64,000 nucleotides of DNA. Origin: Rhizobium herbae. GTDB lineage: Bacteria > Pseudomonadota > Alphaproteobacteria > Rhizobiales > Rhizobiaceae. Location: the NCBI RefSeq assembly GCF_017873135.1, contig NZ_JAGGJV010000005.1, positions 124,001 through 188,000 of the forward strand, read 5' to 3'. The translations under genes and the position numbers were made by a program. Below are positions 26,749 through 35,193 of the stretch, in pieces. Under the pieces are notes generated by a model, which searched no databases, was not told where the DNA came from, and saw nothing but the letters and a program-made list of their open reading frames with translations. Positions within the stretch are counted from its first letter, which is position 1. Each line of letters opens with the position of its first letter.

Positions 26749-27495
26749 ATGCATCCCCGCGACAGTTTGCAACGTGCGTTCGATGCCTGCTACGAGGCGT
26801 TTTCCGTGTATCCACGCCCTTTGGCATTTCACGCCTCGCCGCTTCGCAATTCCGCAGAAATCCTGACAGCGGTGACGTCGGCGCCATTGCGTGAACTGTC
26901 GAGCAAGAATCTCGGAACATATGCCGGTTATGCCGTAACGACGGTTGGCGATGCCGAGGACTACAAACATTTCCTTCCGCGCATTTTCGAATTGGCGATC
27001 GGATGGACGGGGCAGCCGGGGCTGGACGCGGAAATGATTGCGCTTCGTTTGAAGCATGGGAATTGGCGCGAGTGGCCGATCCCGGAACAGGCCGCGGTGG
27101 AAGCCGTGTTCGCCGAAGCGTTTGCCCAGGCAAGACAGGAGCACGTTGAAGAAATCGATGTGCAGGCATGGCTTTGCGGAATGGCGATCCTTGGCATGCC
27201 GCTTTCGAAAGCTCTTGATGACTGGCTGGTAGATTCCGGCATCAATTCCGGACTGCAGATTGCAAAGTTCTTCCTTAATGCGACCGAGTCTCTGCATGCT
27301 ATCGACGCGAAGGACCGGGCGTTCTGGGGCTATGTCGATGAAGTGACGGTGCAACGACTGAAGACGTGGATTGAAGACGCTCCTGTCATCGCGAGAATGA
27401 TTGCCACGCTCGACACTGTTGCACCCGCTGACCGATGGATCGTTGAACAGGCGATGAAAGAGCTTGCGGCGGTTCAATCGCAGACAGCGCATTGA
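26749..27495 (+). CDS. Conserved-looking protein of unknown function
   Basis: The 248-residue product is soluble and mostly helical by composition, with no signal peptide, no membrane segment and no motif I recognise. Recurrent features are PRPLAFHASPLRNSAEI at the N terminus and several tryptophan-rich patches (GWTGQPG, GNWREWPIPEQ, AWLCGMAILG). Codon use is less GC-rich than in lemA and aroA on either side, which suggests later insertion. An in-frame start at 26701 would add 16 residues but splits the signal-free N terminus less sensibly. Confidence 0.65.
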   Translation: MHPRDSLQRAFDACYEAFSVYPRPLAFHASPLRNSAEILTAVTSAPLRELSSKNLGTYAGYAVTTVGDAEDYKHFLPRIFELAIGWTGQPGLDAEMIALRLKHGNWREWPIPEQAAVEAVFAEAFAQARQEHVEEIDVQAWLCGMAILGMPLSKALDDWLVDSGINSGLQIAKFFLNATESLHAIDAKDRAFWGYVDEVTVQRLKTWIEDAPVIARMIATLDTVAPADRWIVEQAMKELAAVQSQTAH

Positions 27496-27592
27496 CGCAT
27501 TCGACATTTGCGAAAACTGCGCATTCGTCGTAGATCGCAGTTCAAAAATAGGTCCTTCCTTGGGCCGAGGTTACCCCGTGAAGTCAAGAGAC

Positions 27593-28867
27593 ATGAGCAT
27601 GAGCAACGCAGACCAGAAGCTGACCATCCTGCCGCCGGGCCATCCGCTGGAAGGCCGCGTCAGTCCGCCCGGTTCCAAGTCGATCACCAACCGGGCACTG
27701 CTGCTTGCCGGCCTTGCCAAGGGCACGAGCCGCCTGACCGGCGCGCTGAAGAGCGACGACACGCGCTACATGGCCGATGCGCTGCGCGCGATGGGCGTTA
27801 CGATTTCCGAACCGGACGATACGACCTTCATCGTCACCGGTACGGGCAAGCTTTTAGCCCCTGAAACGCCGTTGTTCCTCGGCAATGCCGGCACGGCGAC
27901 GCGCTTCCTGACTGCGGCGGCTGCCCTTGTCGATGGCACCGTTATAGTGGATGGCGACCAGCATATGCGCAAGCGACCGATCGCGCCGCTGGTCACAGCC
28001 CTGCGCTCGCTCGGGGTGACGATCGAAGCCGAAACCGGATGCCCGCCGGTGACGGTTTCCGGCACGGGCGATTTCGCCGGGGATCACGTTACCATCGATG
28101 CCGGTCTCTCCAGCCAGTACGTCTCCGCCCTGCTGATGGCGGCGGCCGGCGGCTCGCGTCCGGTCAATATCGAACTGGCCGGCGAAGAGATCGGCGCGCG
28201 CGGCTATATCGACCTCACCGTTGCCGCCATGCGCGCCTTCGGGGCTGACGTCACGCAGGCGAGCCCGTCGATCTGGCGGGTCGCGCCCACCGGCTACCGC
28301 GCCACCAACTATCTGATTGAACCGGACGCCTCGGCCGCGACCTATCTCTGGGCGGCGGAAGTGCTGACCGGCGGCCGCATCGATCTCGGCGTCGCGGCCA
28401 CCGCGTTCTCGCAGCCCGACGCCAAGGCCTATGAGGTCATCGCCCGCTTCCCGCATATGCCCGCCGTCATCGACGGTTCGCAGATGCAGGATGCGGTGCC
28501 GACGCTCGCCGTGCTTGCCGCCTTCAACAAAACCCCGGTGCGTTTCGTCGGCATCGAGAACCTGCGCGTCAAGGAATGCGACCGCATTCGGGCGCTGTCG
28601 ACCGGCCTGTCGAATATCCGTCCGGGTCTCGCCATCGAGGAGGGCGACGACCTGCTCGTCGCCTCCGATCCGGCGCTTGCCGGCCAGACGCTGCCGGCTG
28701 ACATCGATACGTTCGCCGACCACCGCATTGCCATGAGCTTCGCGCTGGCCGGCCTGAAGATCAACGGCATCACCATTCTCGATCCCGGCTGCGTCGCGAA
28801 AACCTATCCGCGCTACTTTGACGAGCTTGCCTCGCTCGGCGTCGTGCTTGAGGGCGACCGGCCTTAA
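27593..28867 (+). CDS. aroA: 3-phosphoshikimate 1-carboxyvinyltransferase (EPSP synthase)
   Basis: The 424-residue protein has the PPGSKSITNRALLLAGLA phosphoenolpyruvate-site block, GNAGTATRFL, DGDQHMRKRPI and VKECDRIRAL. The step makes EPSP in the shikimate pathway. The motif GNAGTATRF is of the E. coli-like (class I) type, not the GNAATGCR type of the glyphosate-insensitive rhizobial CP4 enzyme. The residue matching Pro101 of E. coli AroA is Phe here. The start is one of two close ATG codons (27593 or 27599). A second aroA elsewhere in the genome would be expected by analogy with relatives. Confidence 0.93.
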   Translation: MSMSNADQKLTILPPGHPLEGRVSPPGSKSITNRALLLAGLAKGTSRLTGALKSDDTRYMADALRAMGVTISEPDDTTFIVTGTGKLLAPETPLFLGNAGTATRFLTAAAALVDGTVIVDGDQHMRKRPIAPLVTALRSLGVTIEAETGCPPVTVSGTGDFAGDHVTIDAGLSSQYVSALLMAAAGGSRPVNIELAGEEIGARGYIDLTVAAMRAFGADVTQASPSIWRVAPTGYRATNYLIEPDASAATYLWAAEVLTGGRIDLGVAATAFSQPDAKAYEVIARFPHMPAVIDGSQMQDAVPTLAVLAAFNKTPVRFVGIENLRVKECDRIRALSTGLSNIRPGLAIEEGDDLLVASDPALAGQTLPADIDTFADHRIAMSFALAGLKINGITILDPGCVAKTYPRYFDELASLGVVLEGDRP

Positions 28868-28903
28868 ATCGCAAAAGACGATGGCGGAATGAACGGGGAA
28901 AGT

Positions 28904-30844
28904 ATGGATCGCATGAAACGTATTTTCGCGGCGCTTGGCGTCATCGTCCTGTTCTTAATGGCCGCAGGCGCCGCGCGGGCGGACGAAGTCTTCACCGCCT
29001 ATCATTCCGCCATCGATGTCGCCAAAAGCGGCCTGCTGACGGTGACGGAAACCATCACGGCGAACGTCGAGGGCAACCAGATCAGGCGCGGCATCTACCG
29101 CGATTTTCCGCTGACCTTTACCGACAAGAACGGCCGCGTCGCCAAGGTCGATTTCAAGCTCATCTCCGTCGAGCGTGACGGCAATGAGGAGCCCTACCAC
29201 ACCGAAGGCATCAGCGGCGGCATCCGGATCTATACCGGCGACAAGGATGTGTTTCTCTCCCGTGGCGAGCACATCTTCCAGTTCACCTACGAGACTGCCC
29301 GCCAGATCCGCTTCTTCGACGATCACGACGAACTCTACTGGAACGTCACCGGCAATGGATGGGCTTTCCCGATCGAGGAAGCGTCGGCAACGGTCACGTT
29401 GCCTGATGGCGTGAAGGCCCAGGCGCTCGACGTCTTCACCGGCGGCCAGGGCGCCACCGACAAGAACGCCCGTGCGATCGAGGATGGCGACCGGCTGGTC
29501 TTCACCACGACGCGCCGCCTTGAGGCGAACGAAGGGCTGACGATTGCCGTCAAGCTGCCCAAGGGCAGCATCGATCCGCCGTCCGTATCGCAGGAACGGC
29601 TCTGGTGGTTCTACGACCACCTGCCTCCGATCCTTGCCATTGCGGGCTTCGTGATCGCAGCGCTCTACTATTCCCGCATGTGGCTGAAGGTCGGTCGCGA
29701 TCCTGTTCGCGGCGTCATCGTGCCGCGCTGGGATGCGCCCGATGGCATCTCGCCGGCATTGGTCAACTATATCGACAACAAGGGCTTTTCCGGAGAGGGA
29801 TGGACCGCGCTGTCGGCCGCCGCGCTCAATCTTGCAGTGGACGGCTATGTCGTGCTGGAGGACCTGAAGAACGCGCTGGTCATCACCCGCACGTCGAAGG
29901 CGCAGCCCGCGGCACTGCCGACGGGAGAGGCCTCGATCCTGGCCGCCGTCCAGCGCAACGGCGGCAAACTGACGATCGACAAGGAAAACGGCCCCGCTGT
30001 GCAGAAGGCCGGGTCCGATTTCCGCAGCGCGATGGAAAAGGAACACCGCAACAGATATTACCATGCCAACACCGCCTATGTGGTCGGCGGCGTCGCTCTG
30101 TCGGTCGTCTTCCTGCTGGCGATCTTCTTTTTTGGTCTTCTGAACGAAACCACCATCCTGATCGTGCTCTTGCCGGTGTTCGCGTCGATCATCATCACGA
30201 TTTTCGCCGTCGTCCTCGGCCGGTTGTTCATGCGCAGGGGCAGCCTGTTTGCCCGGATCGGCGCCATCATCGTCGTCGCCTTCTTCGGCTTTTTCATCGC
30301 CGCCATCGGGTTCAGCGTACTGGCGCTTGTGGTGACAACGGCCCTGTCGACGCATCAGGTGCCGCTTTTGATCGGCGTCGGCGGTATCGTGCTGGTCAAC
30401 ATGCTGTTCTTCCATCTGATGGGCGCGCCGACGCCGCTCGGCTCGAAGATGATGGATGGCATCGATGGCCTGCGGCAATATCTGACGCTGGCGGAAAAAG
30501 AGCGGATGAACATGGCCGGCGCCCCGGAAATGTCGCCGCAGCATTTCGAAAAACTGCTGCCCTACGCGGTGGCCCTTGGCGTCGAAAAACCCTGGTCGGA
30601 GACCTTCGATCGCTGGTTGCTCGCGGCTGCCGTCGGTGCCGCCGCCTACCAGCCTGCCTGGTACCACGGCAATTCCTTCGCCGTCGGCTCCTTCGGTGAC
30701 CGCATCGGCGGCTTTGCCGGCTCGATGGCCAGCACCATGACTGCGTCCCTGCCACCGCCGCCCAGCAGTTCGTCTTCCGGCTTCTCATCCGGCGGCGGTT
30801 CCTCCGGCGGAGGTGGCGGCGGAGGCGGCGGGGGCGGGTGGTAG
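28904..30844 (+). CDS. DUF2207 membrane protein with glycine-rich tail
   Basis: The 646-residue protein has a signal peptide ([20 protein letters not shown]), a periplasmic DUF2207 beta-domain ([22 protein letters not shown]) to about residue 230, and a first helix near 240. A soluble part follows, then a four-helix membrane block at about 390-500, and the tail closes with a run of glycines and Trp. This is the usual partner of LemA. The ATG at 28904 follows GGGGAAAGT; the upstream ATG at 28889 lacks this spacing. It starts 36 bases after aroA. Confidence 0.88.
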   Translation: MDRMKRIFAALGVIVLFLMAAGAARADEVFTAYHSAIDVAKSGLLTVTETITANVEGNQIRRGIYRDFPLTFTDKNGRVAKVDFKLISVERDGNEEPYHTEGISGGIRIYTGDKDVFLSRGEHIFQFTYETARQIRFFDDHDELYWNVTGNGWAFPIEEASATVTLPDGVKAQALDVFTGGQGATDKNARAIEDGDRLVFTTTRRLEANEGLTIAVKLPKGSIDPPSVSQERLWWFYDHLPPILAIAGFVIAALYYSRMWLKVGRDPVRGVIVPRWDAPDGISPALVNYIDNKGFSGEGWTALSAAALNLAVDGYVVLEDLKNALVITRTSKAQPAALPTGEASILAAVQRNGGKLTIDKENGPAVQKAGSDFRSAMEKEHRNRYYHANTAYVVGGVALSVVFLLAIFFFGLLNETTILIVLLPVFASIIITIFAVVLGRLFMRRGSLFARIGAIIVVAFFGFFIAAIGFSVLALVVTTALSTHQVPLLIGVGGIVLVNMLFFHLMGAPTPLGSKMMDGIDGLRQYLTLAEKERMNMAGAPEMSPQHFEKLLPYAVALGVEKPWSETFDRWLLAAAVGAAAYQPAWYHGNSFAVGSFGDRIGGFAGSMASTMTASLPPPPSSSSSGFSSGGGSSGGGGGGGGGGGW

Positions 30845-30858
30845 GAACCGAATATTTC

Positions 30859-30911
30859 GTATCGTGTCGTGATATTTGACAGTCTCCGTTTGGAGTATCA
30901 TTGTGCGATAC
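30859..30911 (+). promoter_or_regulatory. Twin palindromic operators and -35 box of higBA
   Basis: Two copies of GTATC-N7-GATAY lie at 30859-30875 and 30895-30911, with centres 36 bases apart. A consensus TTGACA (30876-30881) sits between them. The arrangement is what is expected for HigA autorepression; the second palindrome would cover the -10 region. higB begins 17 bases after it. Confidence 0.7.
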
Positions 30912-30927
30912 AATTCGGAGCCGTTAG

Positions 30928-31209
30928 ATGATCCGTTCGTTCAAGGGCAAGCTTTCTGCGTCCGTTGCGGATGGCAGCGTGAAGAAGGGCTTTCCGATAG
31001 ATCTCGTCCGACGCGCGCAGCAATTGCTGGCCCTGTTGAATGGAGCGACGAATCTGAAGGATTTGCTATCGCCACCGGGTAACCGCCTTGAGAAACTGTC
31101 AGGCGATCGTGAGGGCCAGTATTCAGTCCGCATCAATCAGCAATGGGGTATTTGTTTTTCGTGGTCGAACGGTGGAGCCGATGATGTCGAGATCGTGGAC
31201 TATCATTAA
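30928..31209 (+). CDS. higB: HigB-type mRNA interferase toxin
   Basis: The 93-residue protein matches the RelE-like HigB family: MIRSFKGKLSASV at the start, LKDLLSPPGNRLEKLSGDREGQYSVRINQQWGICFSW and a final DVEIVDYH. HigB cuts mRNA on the ribosome. The toxin precedes the antitoxin, as is usual for higBA. The gene is less GC-rich than glyS next to it. Confidence 0.92.
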   Translation: MIRSFKGKLSASVADGSVKKGFPIDLVRRAQQLLALLNGATNLKDLLSPPGNRLEKLSGDREGQYSVRINQQWGICFSWSNGGADDVEIVDYH

Positions 31210-31224
31210 GATGAAGGAAGTAGG

Positions 31225-31524
31225 ATGATTGGAAATATCTTGCCTGCGATCCATCCGGGCGAAATCCTCAAGGAGCTCTATCTCGACCCGTTGGAGATGA
31301 GCGCCGGCATGCTTGCCAAGAAGCTGAATGTTCCCAGGACTCGCATCGAGCGGATCGTCACGGGTAGGACCGGGATCACCACAGACACGGCGCTGCGCCT
31401 TGCGAAGTTCTTCGACACCACGCCGGAACTCTGGATGAATCTGCAGGTCAGTTACGATCTGAAGATAGAGGCGGAGCGAAATCGCGCCGAGATCGCGCGC
31501 ATTCCCGTTCGCGACGCTGCGTGA
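31225..31524 (+). CDS. higA: HigA-type antitoxin (XRE helix-turn-helix)
   Basis: The 99-residue protein has the HigA/VapI form: IHPGEILKELYLDPLEMSAGMLAKKLNVPRTRI, followed by TGITTDTALRLAKFFDTTPELWMNLQVSYDL. It would bind the twin palindromes upstream of higB and neutralise HigB. The start is 15 bases after the higB stop, with AAGGAAGTAGG as ribosome site. Confidence 0.93.
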   Translation: MIGNILPAIHPGEILKELYLDPLEMSAGMLAKKLNVPRTRIERIVTGRTGITTDTALRLAKFFDTTPELWMNLQVSYDLKIEAERNRAEIARIPVRDAA

Positions 31525-31618
31525 GTGCTGACTTTTCCGCCATTGGATGGATGACTTTTGCCGCCGGGCTTGCTAAGTCCCCCGCAGTCTATTGATCCCT
31601 TAGAAAAGCATCCAGTCC

Positions 31619-33907
31619 ATGCCCGATCTTCTGCTTGAACTCCGCTCCGAGGAAATCCCGGCCCGTTTGCAGCGCAAGGCTGCCGGCGACCTGAAGAAGC
31701 TCCTGACCGATGCGCTGGTCGAGGCAGGGCTGACCTATGAGGGCGCGCGGGAATATTGGACGCCGCGCCGCCTGACGCTGGATATCCGGGGCCTCAACAC
31801 CCGCTCCGCCGACGTGCGCGAGGATCGCAAGGGGCCGAGCACAAGTGCCAACGAAAAGGCGATCGAGGGTTTCCTGCGCAGCGCGGGCCTGTCCGATATC
31901 AGCCAGGCACATGTCCACAGCGACCCGAAGAAGGGCGATTTCTACGTCGCCCATATCGTCAAGCCCGGCCGTCCGACGGAAGAGATCGTCGCCGACGTCA
32001 TGCCCGGCATCATCCGCAACTTCCCCTGGCCGAAGCCCATGCGGTCCGGGGCCGCTTCGGCGAAGCCCGGCTCGCTGCGCTGGGTGCGGCCGCTGCAATC
32101 GATCGTCTGCCTGTTCGGCCCGGAACACGAGGAAACGCATGTCATTCCGTTCGAGGTTGACGGCATCGTCGCGTCGAACATCACCTATGGCCACCGTTTT
32201 CATGCGCCGGAGGCCATCACCGTGCGCCGCTTTGCCGATTACATCGAGAAGCTGGAAAAGGCCAAGGTCGTGCTCGATGCCGAGCGCCGCAAGCAGATCA
32301 TCGCTGCCGATGCCGCCAATATCGCCTTTGCCAACGGCCTTGAACTGGTCGAGGACGAAGCGCTGCTCGAAGAAGTCTCCGGCCTCGTCGAATGGCCGCA
32401 GGTGCTGATGGGCGCCTTCGAGGAGGACTATCTGGCGATCCCGTCGGAAATCATCCGCCTGACCATCAAGACCAACCAGAAATGTTTCGTCACCCGCCGC
32501 CCGGGCGAGGAAACCCTGTCCAACAAGTTCATCCTCGTCGCCAATATCGAGGCCAAGGACGGCGGCAAGGAAATCGTCCACGGCAACGGCAAGGTTGTTC
32601 GCGCCCGCCTGTCGGACGCCAAGCATTTCTGGACCCGCGACCAGGGCAACCTGCCGGACCTCGAAACGCTCGAAGCTTCGGCGAAAAAGTTCGATCTCGA
32701 CCTGAATAAGCCGCTCGATCAGCGCATGGCCAAGCTCGATGCGCTGAACGTGACGTTCCACGCCAAGCTCGGCACCCAGAGCGAACGCGTCCAGCGCATC
32801 CGTGCCCTGGCGGCAGAACTTGCCAAGGCCACCGGTGCCAATCCGGTCTTGGTCGACCGTGCCGTCGTGCTGGCCAAGGCCGATCTGCGCACCGAAGCGG
32901 TCGGCGAATTCCCCGAGCTTCAGGGCCTCATGGGCCGCAAATATGCGTTGCTGCAGGGGGAAGATGCCTCCGTCGCCGCCGCGATCGAGGATCACTGGAA
33001 GCCGCAGGGACCGTCCGATCGCCTGCCTGCCGATGCCGTTGGCCTGACGGTGGCGCTGGCCGACAAGCTGGATACGCTGGTTGGGTTCTGGGCCATCGAC
33101 GAGAAGCCGACGGGCTCGAAGGATCCGTATGCGCTGAGGCGTGCGGCGTTGGGTGTTGTGCGGGTATTGCTGGAGCGGAAGGTTCGGTTGAATTTGTTCA
33201 CGGCGTTCCAACTTCATATGGCTTCTATCGAGAGATACAGGGGTATTGCGTCGGTCGAAGAAAAGGTATTCAGCTTTTCTGATGTGGCGCAATTGCCTGC
33301 GAAAGTGCTCGCTTTCGCCACCGACATCGGTCAACTGACGATGGAGATGCTGGGGTCAGAAGCCCGCCGGAAGGTGACGCTTGAAAGTGCCGACCTCCTC
33401 TCCTTCTTCCACGACCGCCTCAAAGTTTACCTCCGCGATCTCGGCGCCCGCCACGACCTGATCGATGCGGTTTTGACGCCCGATGCCGACGACCTCCTGA
33501 TGGTCGCCCGCCGTGTGGAGGCCCTGACCGCCTTCATCACCTCGGAAGAGGGCCTCAACCTGCTTGCCGGCACCAAGCGCGCCACGCAGCTCTTGGCAGC
33601 CGAGGAAAAGAAGGGCACCGCGGTCGCAGCGAATGTCGATCCGGCGCTCCTGACGCTCGATGCCGAAAAGGCGCTCTATGCCGCCGTGACGCAGGCTTCC
33701 ACCGAGGCAAGCGCTGCCATCGCAGGTGAAGATTTCCGTTCGGCCATGGAAGCGCTGGCGAAGCTGCGCGGCCCGGTCGACCAGTTCTTCGCCGACGTGC
33801 TGGTCAACGACGAAGACCCGGCCATCCGCGCCAATCGCCTTGCCCTGCTCGGCCTTATCCGGTCGGCCACGGGAACGGTCGCGGATTTCTCGAAGATCGC
33901 AGGATAG
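31619..33907 (+). CDS. glyS: Glycyl-tRNA synthetase beta subunit
   Basis: The 762-residue protein has the GlyS N terminus [21 protein letters not shown], the central [10 protein letters not shown] block, and the conserved [18 protein letters not shown] and [26 protein letters not shown]. It supplies the tRNA-binding subunit of glycyl-tRNA synthetase. It is about 70 residues longer than the E. coli protein. The extra residues fall at about 530-590, between the last two motifs, and the DNA there (33115-33360) uses codons unlike the rest of the gene. Toxin-antitoxin modules lie on both sides. Confidence 0.95.
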   Translation: MPDLLLELRSEEIPARLQRKAAGDLKKLLTDALVEAGLTYEGAREYWTPRRLTLDIRGLNTRSADVREDRKGPSTSANEKAIEGFLRSAGLSDISQAHVHSDPKKGDFYVAHIVKPGRPTEEIVADVMPGIIRNFPWPKPMRSGAASAKPGSLRWVRPLQSIVCLFGPEHEETHVIPFEVDGIVASNITYGHRFHAPEAITVRRFADYIEKLEKAKVVLDAERRKQIIAADAANIAFANGLELVEDEALLEEVSGLVEWPQVLMGAFEEDYLAIPSEIIRLTIKTNQKCFVTRRPGEETLSNKFILVANIEAKDGGKEIVHGNGKVVRARLSDAKHFWTRDQGNLPDLETLEASAKKFDLDLNKPLDQRMAKLDALNVTFHAKLGTQSERVQRIRALAAELAKATGANPVLVDRAVVLAKADLRTEAVGEFPELQGLMGRKYALLQGEDASVAAAIEDHWKPQGPSDRLPADAVGLTVALADKLDTLVGFWAIDEKPTGSKDPYALRRAALGVVRVLLERKVRLNLFTAFQLHMASIERYRGIASVEEKVFSFSDVAQLPAKVLAFATDIGQLTMEMLGSEARRKVTLESADLLSFFHDRLKVYLRDLGARHDLIDAVLTPDADDLLMVARRVEALTAFITSEEGLNLLAGTKRATQLLAAEEKKGTAVAANVDPALLTLDAEKALYAAVTQASTEASAAIAGEDFRSAMEALAKLRGPVDQFFADVLVNDEDPAIRANRLALLGLIRSATGTVADFSKIAG

Positions 33908-33956
33908 GACAAAACCGAACAGGTTTTTCAATAGTGCCGTATAGGTTACCATTGTC

Positions 33957-34283
33957 ATGCCGGAGCTGAAGGAGTATCTTGAGGTCGATGGCACCAGTCC
34001 CTTTGCGGACTGGTTCAATGATCTGGATGCTCAGGCTGCCGCACGGATCGTGGTTGCGTTAAACCGCTTGCAGCGCGGAAACGTCTCCAATGTCAAAGGG
34101 GTCGGCGGTGGCTTGCAGGAACTGAAGATAGATTACGGTCCCGGTTACCGGGTTTATTTCGGTATCGTCGGCAACGTCCTTGTCATCCTGCTCGGCGGCG
34201 GCACGAAGAAGCGCCAGCAACGCGATATCGACGACGCCCTTGAACGATGGCAGATCTACAAACGCCGCAAAACGGAGACGTGA
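33957..34283 (+). CDS. Addiction-module killer protein (HI1419 type, RelE superfamily)
   Basis: The 108-residue toxin has the family signature MPELKEYLEVDGTSPFADWFNDLDAQAAARI, then GGGLQELKIDYGPGYRVYFG and LLGGGTKKRQQRDI. It is a RelE-like ribosome-dependent nuclease by family. It starts 49 bases after the glyS stop, ends two bases before its antitoxin, and is the third toxin-antitoxin pair within 12.5 kb. Confidence 0.92.
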   Translation: MPELKEYLEVDGTSPFADWFNDLDAQAAARIVVALNRLQRGNVSNVKGVGGGLQELKIDYGPGYRVYFGIVGNVLVILLGGGTKKRQQRDIDDALERWQIYKRRKTET

Positions 34284-34285
34284 TC

Positions 34286-34612
34286 ATGACGCTGACAAGG
34301 GATTTTCGGGAAACGATCAAGGCGCGCGCCGATCGCGACGACGCTTTCCGGTCGGCTCTGCTGTCTGAAGCGCTTGATTTGCTTCTCTCTGGCAACCTGG
34401 ATGACGGCAAGGCGGTCTTGCGAGACTATATCAATGCGACAATCGGCTTTGAGAATCTGGCCGCACGTGTGGGAACGCCCGCAAAGAGCCTGATGCGCAT
34501 GTTCAGCGCCAAGGGAAACCCTCGTGCCGACAACCTGTTCAACGTTATCGTCCACTTGCAACGTGCCGGTGGAATCCGGGTTTCCGTGGAAGTGACTGAA
34601 GAGGCGGCATGA
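34286..34612 (+). CDS. Addiction-module antidote protein (HI1420 type, XRE HTH)
   Basis: The 108-residue antitoxin has RADRDDAFRSALLSEALDLLLSGNLDDGKAVLRDYINATIGF and the helix-turn-helix GTPAKSLMRMFSAKGNPRADNLFNVI. The ATG at 34286 follows GGAGACG. Its stop overlaps the ATG of the DUF523 gene by four bases, so that gene is read from the same message. Confidence 0.92.
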   Translation: MTLTRDFRETIKARADRDDAFRSALLSEALDLLLSGNLDDGKAVLRDYINATIGFENLAARVGTPAKSLMRMFSAKGNPRADNLFNVIVHLQRAGGIRVSVEVTEEAA

Positions 34613-35103
34613 CCGCGAAAATCCTCGTCAGCGCCTGCCTCATGGGCCATGCCGTCCGCTATGACGGGCAGGCCAGGCCGCTTGTGCATCCGGCGCTTGA
34701 TCGCTGGCGGCAGGAGGGGCGGCTGGTGACGATCTGTCCGGAAATGTCGGCCGGCATGCCGGTACCGCGCCTGCCGGCGGAGATCGAACCGGGGCGATCG
34801 GCCGATGAGGTTCTGTCCGGCACCGCCCGCGTGCTGGAGAGCAACGGCGGCGATGTAACGGCCGAGTTCCGCCAAGCGGCGGAAAATGCCCTGGCGCTGG
34901 CGATCGAGACCGGCTGCGCCTATGCGCTGCTGATCGACGGCAGCCCGTCCTGCGGTTCAGGCTTCATCTATGACGGCAGCTTTTCGGGCCGCCGCCGGCC
35001 GGGCGAGGGTGTCACGGCAGCGCTGCTCAGGGCCAATGGCATCAAGGTCTTTTCCGACAGGGACATCGACGCTCTCGTCGAAGCCGCGGGTTTCACCGAC
35101 TGA
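34609..35103 (+). CDS. DUF523 family protein
   Basis: The 164-residue protein has the DUF523 pattern: ILVSACLMGHAVRYDGQ, then ICPEMSAGMPVPR, and LIDGSPSCGSGFIYDG with conserved cysteines at three sites. The role is unknown; some relatives are fused to a DUF1722 domain in E. coli YbgA-like proteins. It is translationally coupled to the antidote gene and is followed by a terminator. Confidence 0.9.
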   Translation: MTAKILVSACLMGHAVRYDGQARPLVHPALDRWRQEGRLVTICPEMSAGMPVPRLPAEIEPGRSADEVLSGTARVLESNGGDVTAEFRQAAENALALAIETGCAYALLIDGSPSCGSGFIYDGSFSGRRRPGEGVTAALLRANGIKVFSDRDIDALVEAAGFTD

Positions 35104-35128
35104 CCGTTTTCGAACCGCCTGAAACAAA

Positions 35129-35154
35129 AAGGCAGCGCCCGCGAGCGCTGCCTT
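35129..35154 (+). terminator. Terminator after the antidote-DUF523 genes
   Basis: AAGGCAGCGC pairs with GCGCTGCCTT around CCGCGA, with A-rich sequence before and TTT after. It may also serve the convergent chemoreceptor gene. Confidence 0.8.
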
Positions 35155-35193
35155 TCCGATGTCGATTTATCTCTGTTTGTGTATCCTTGGGGA

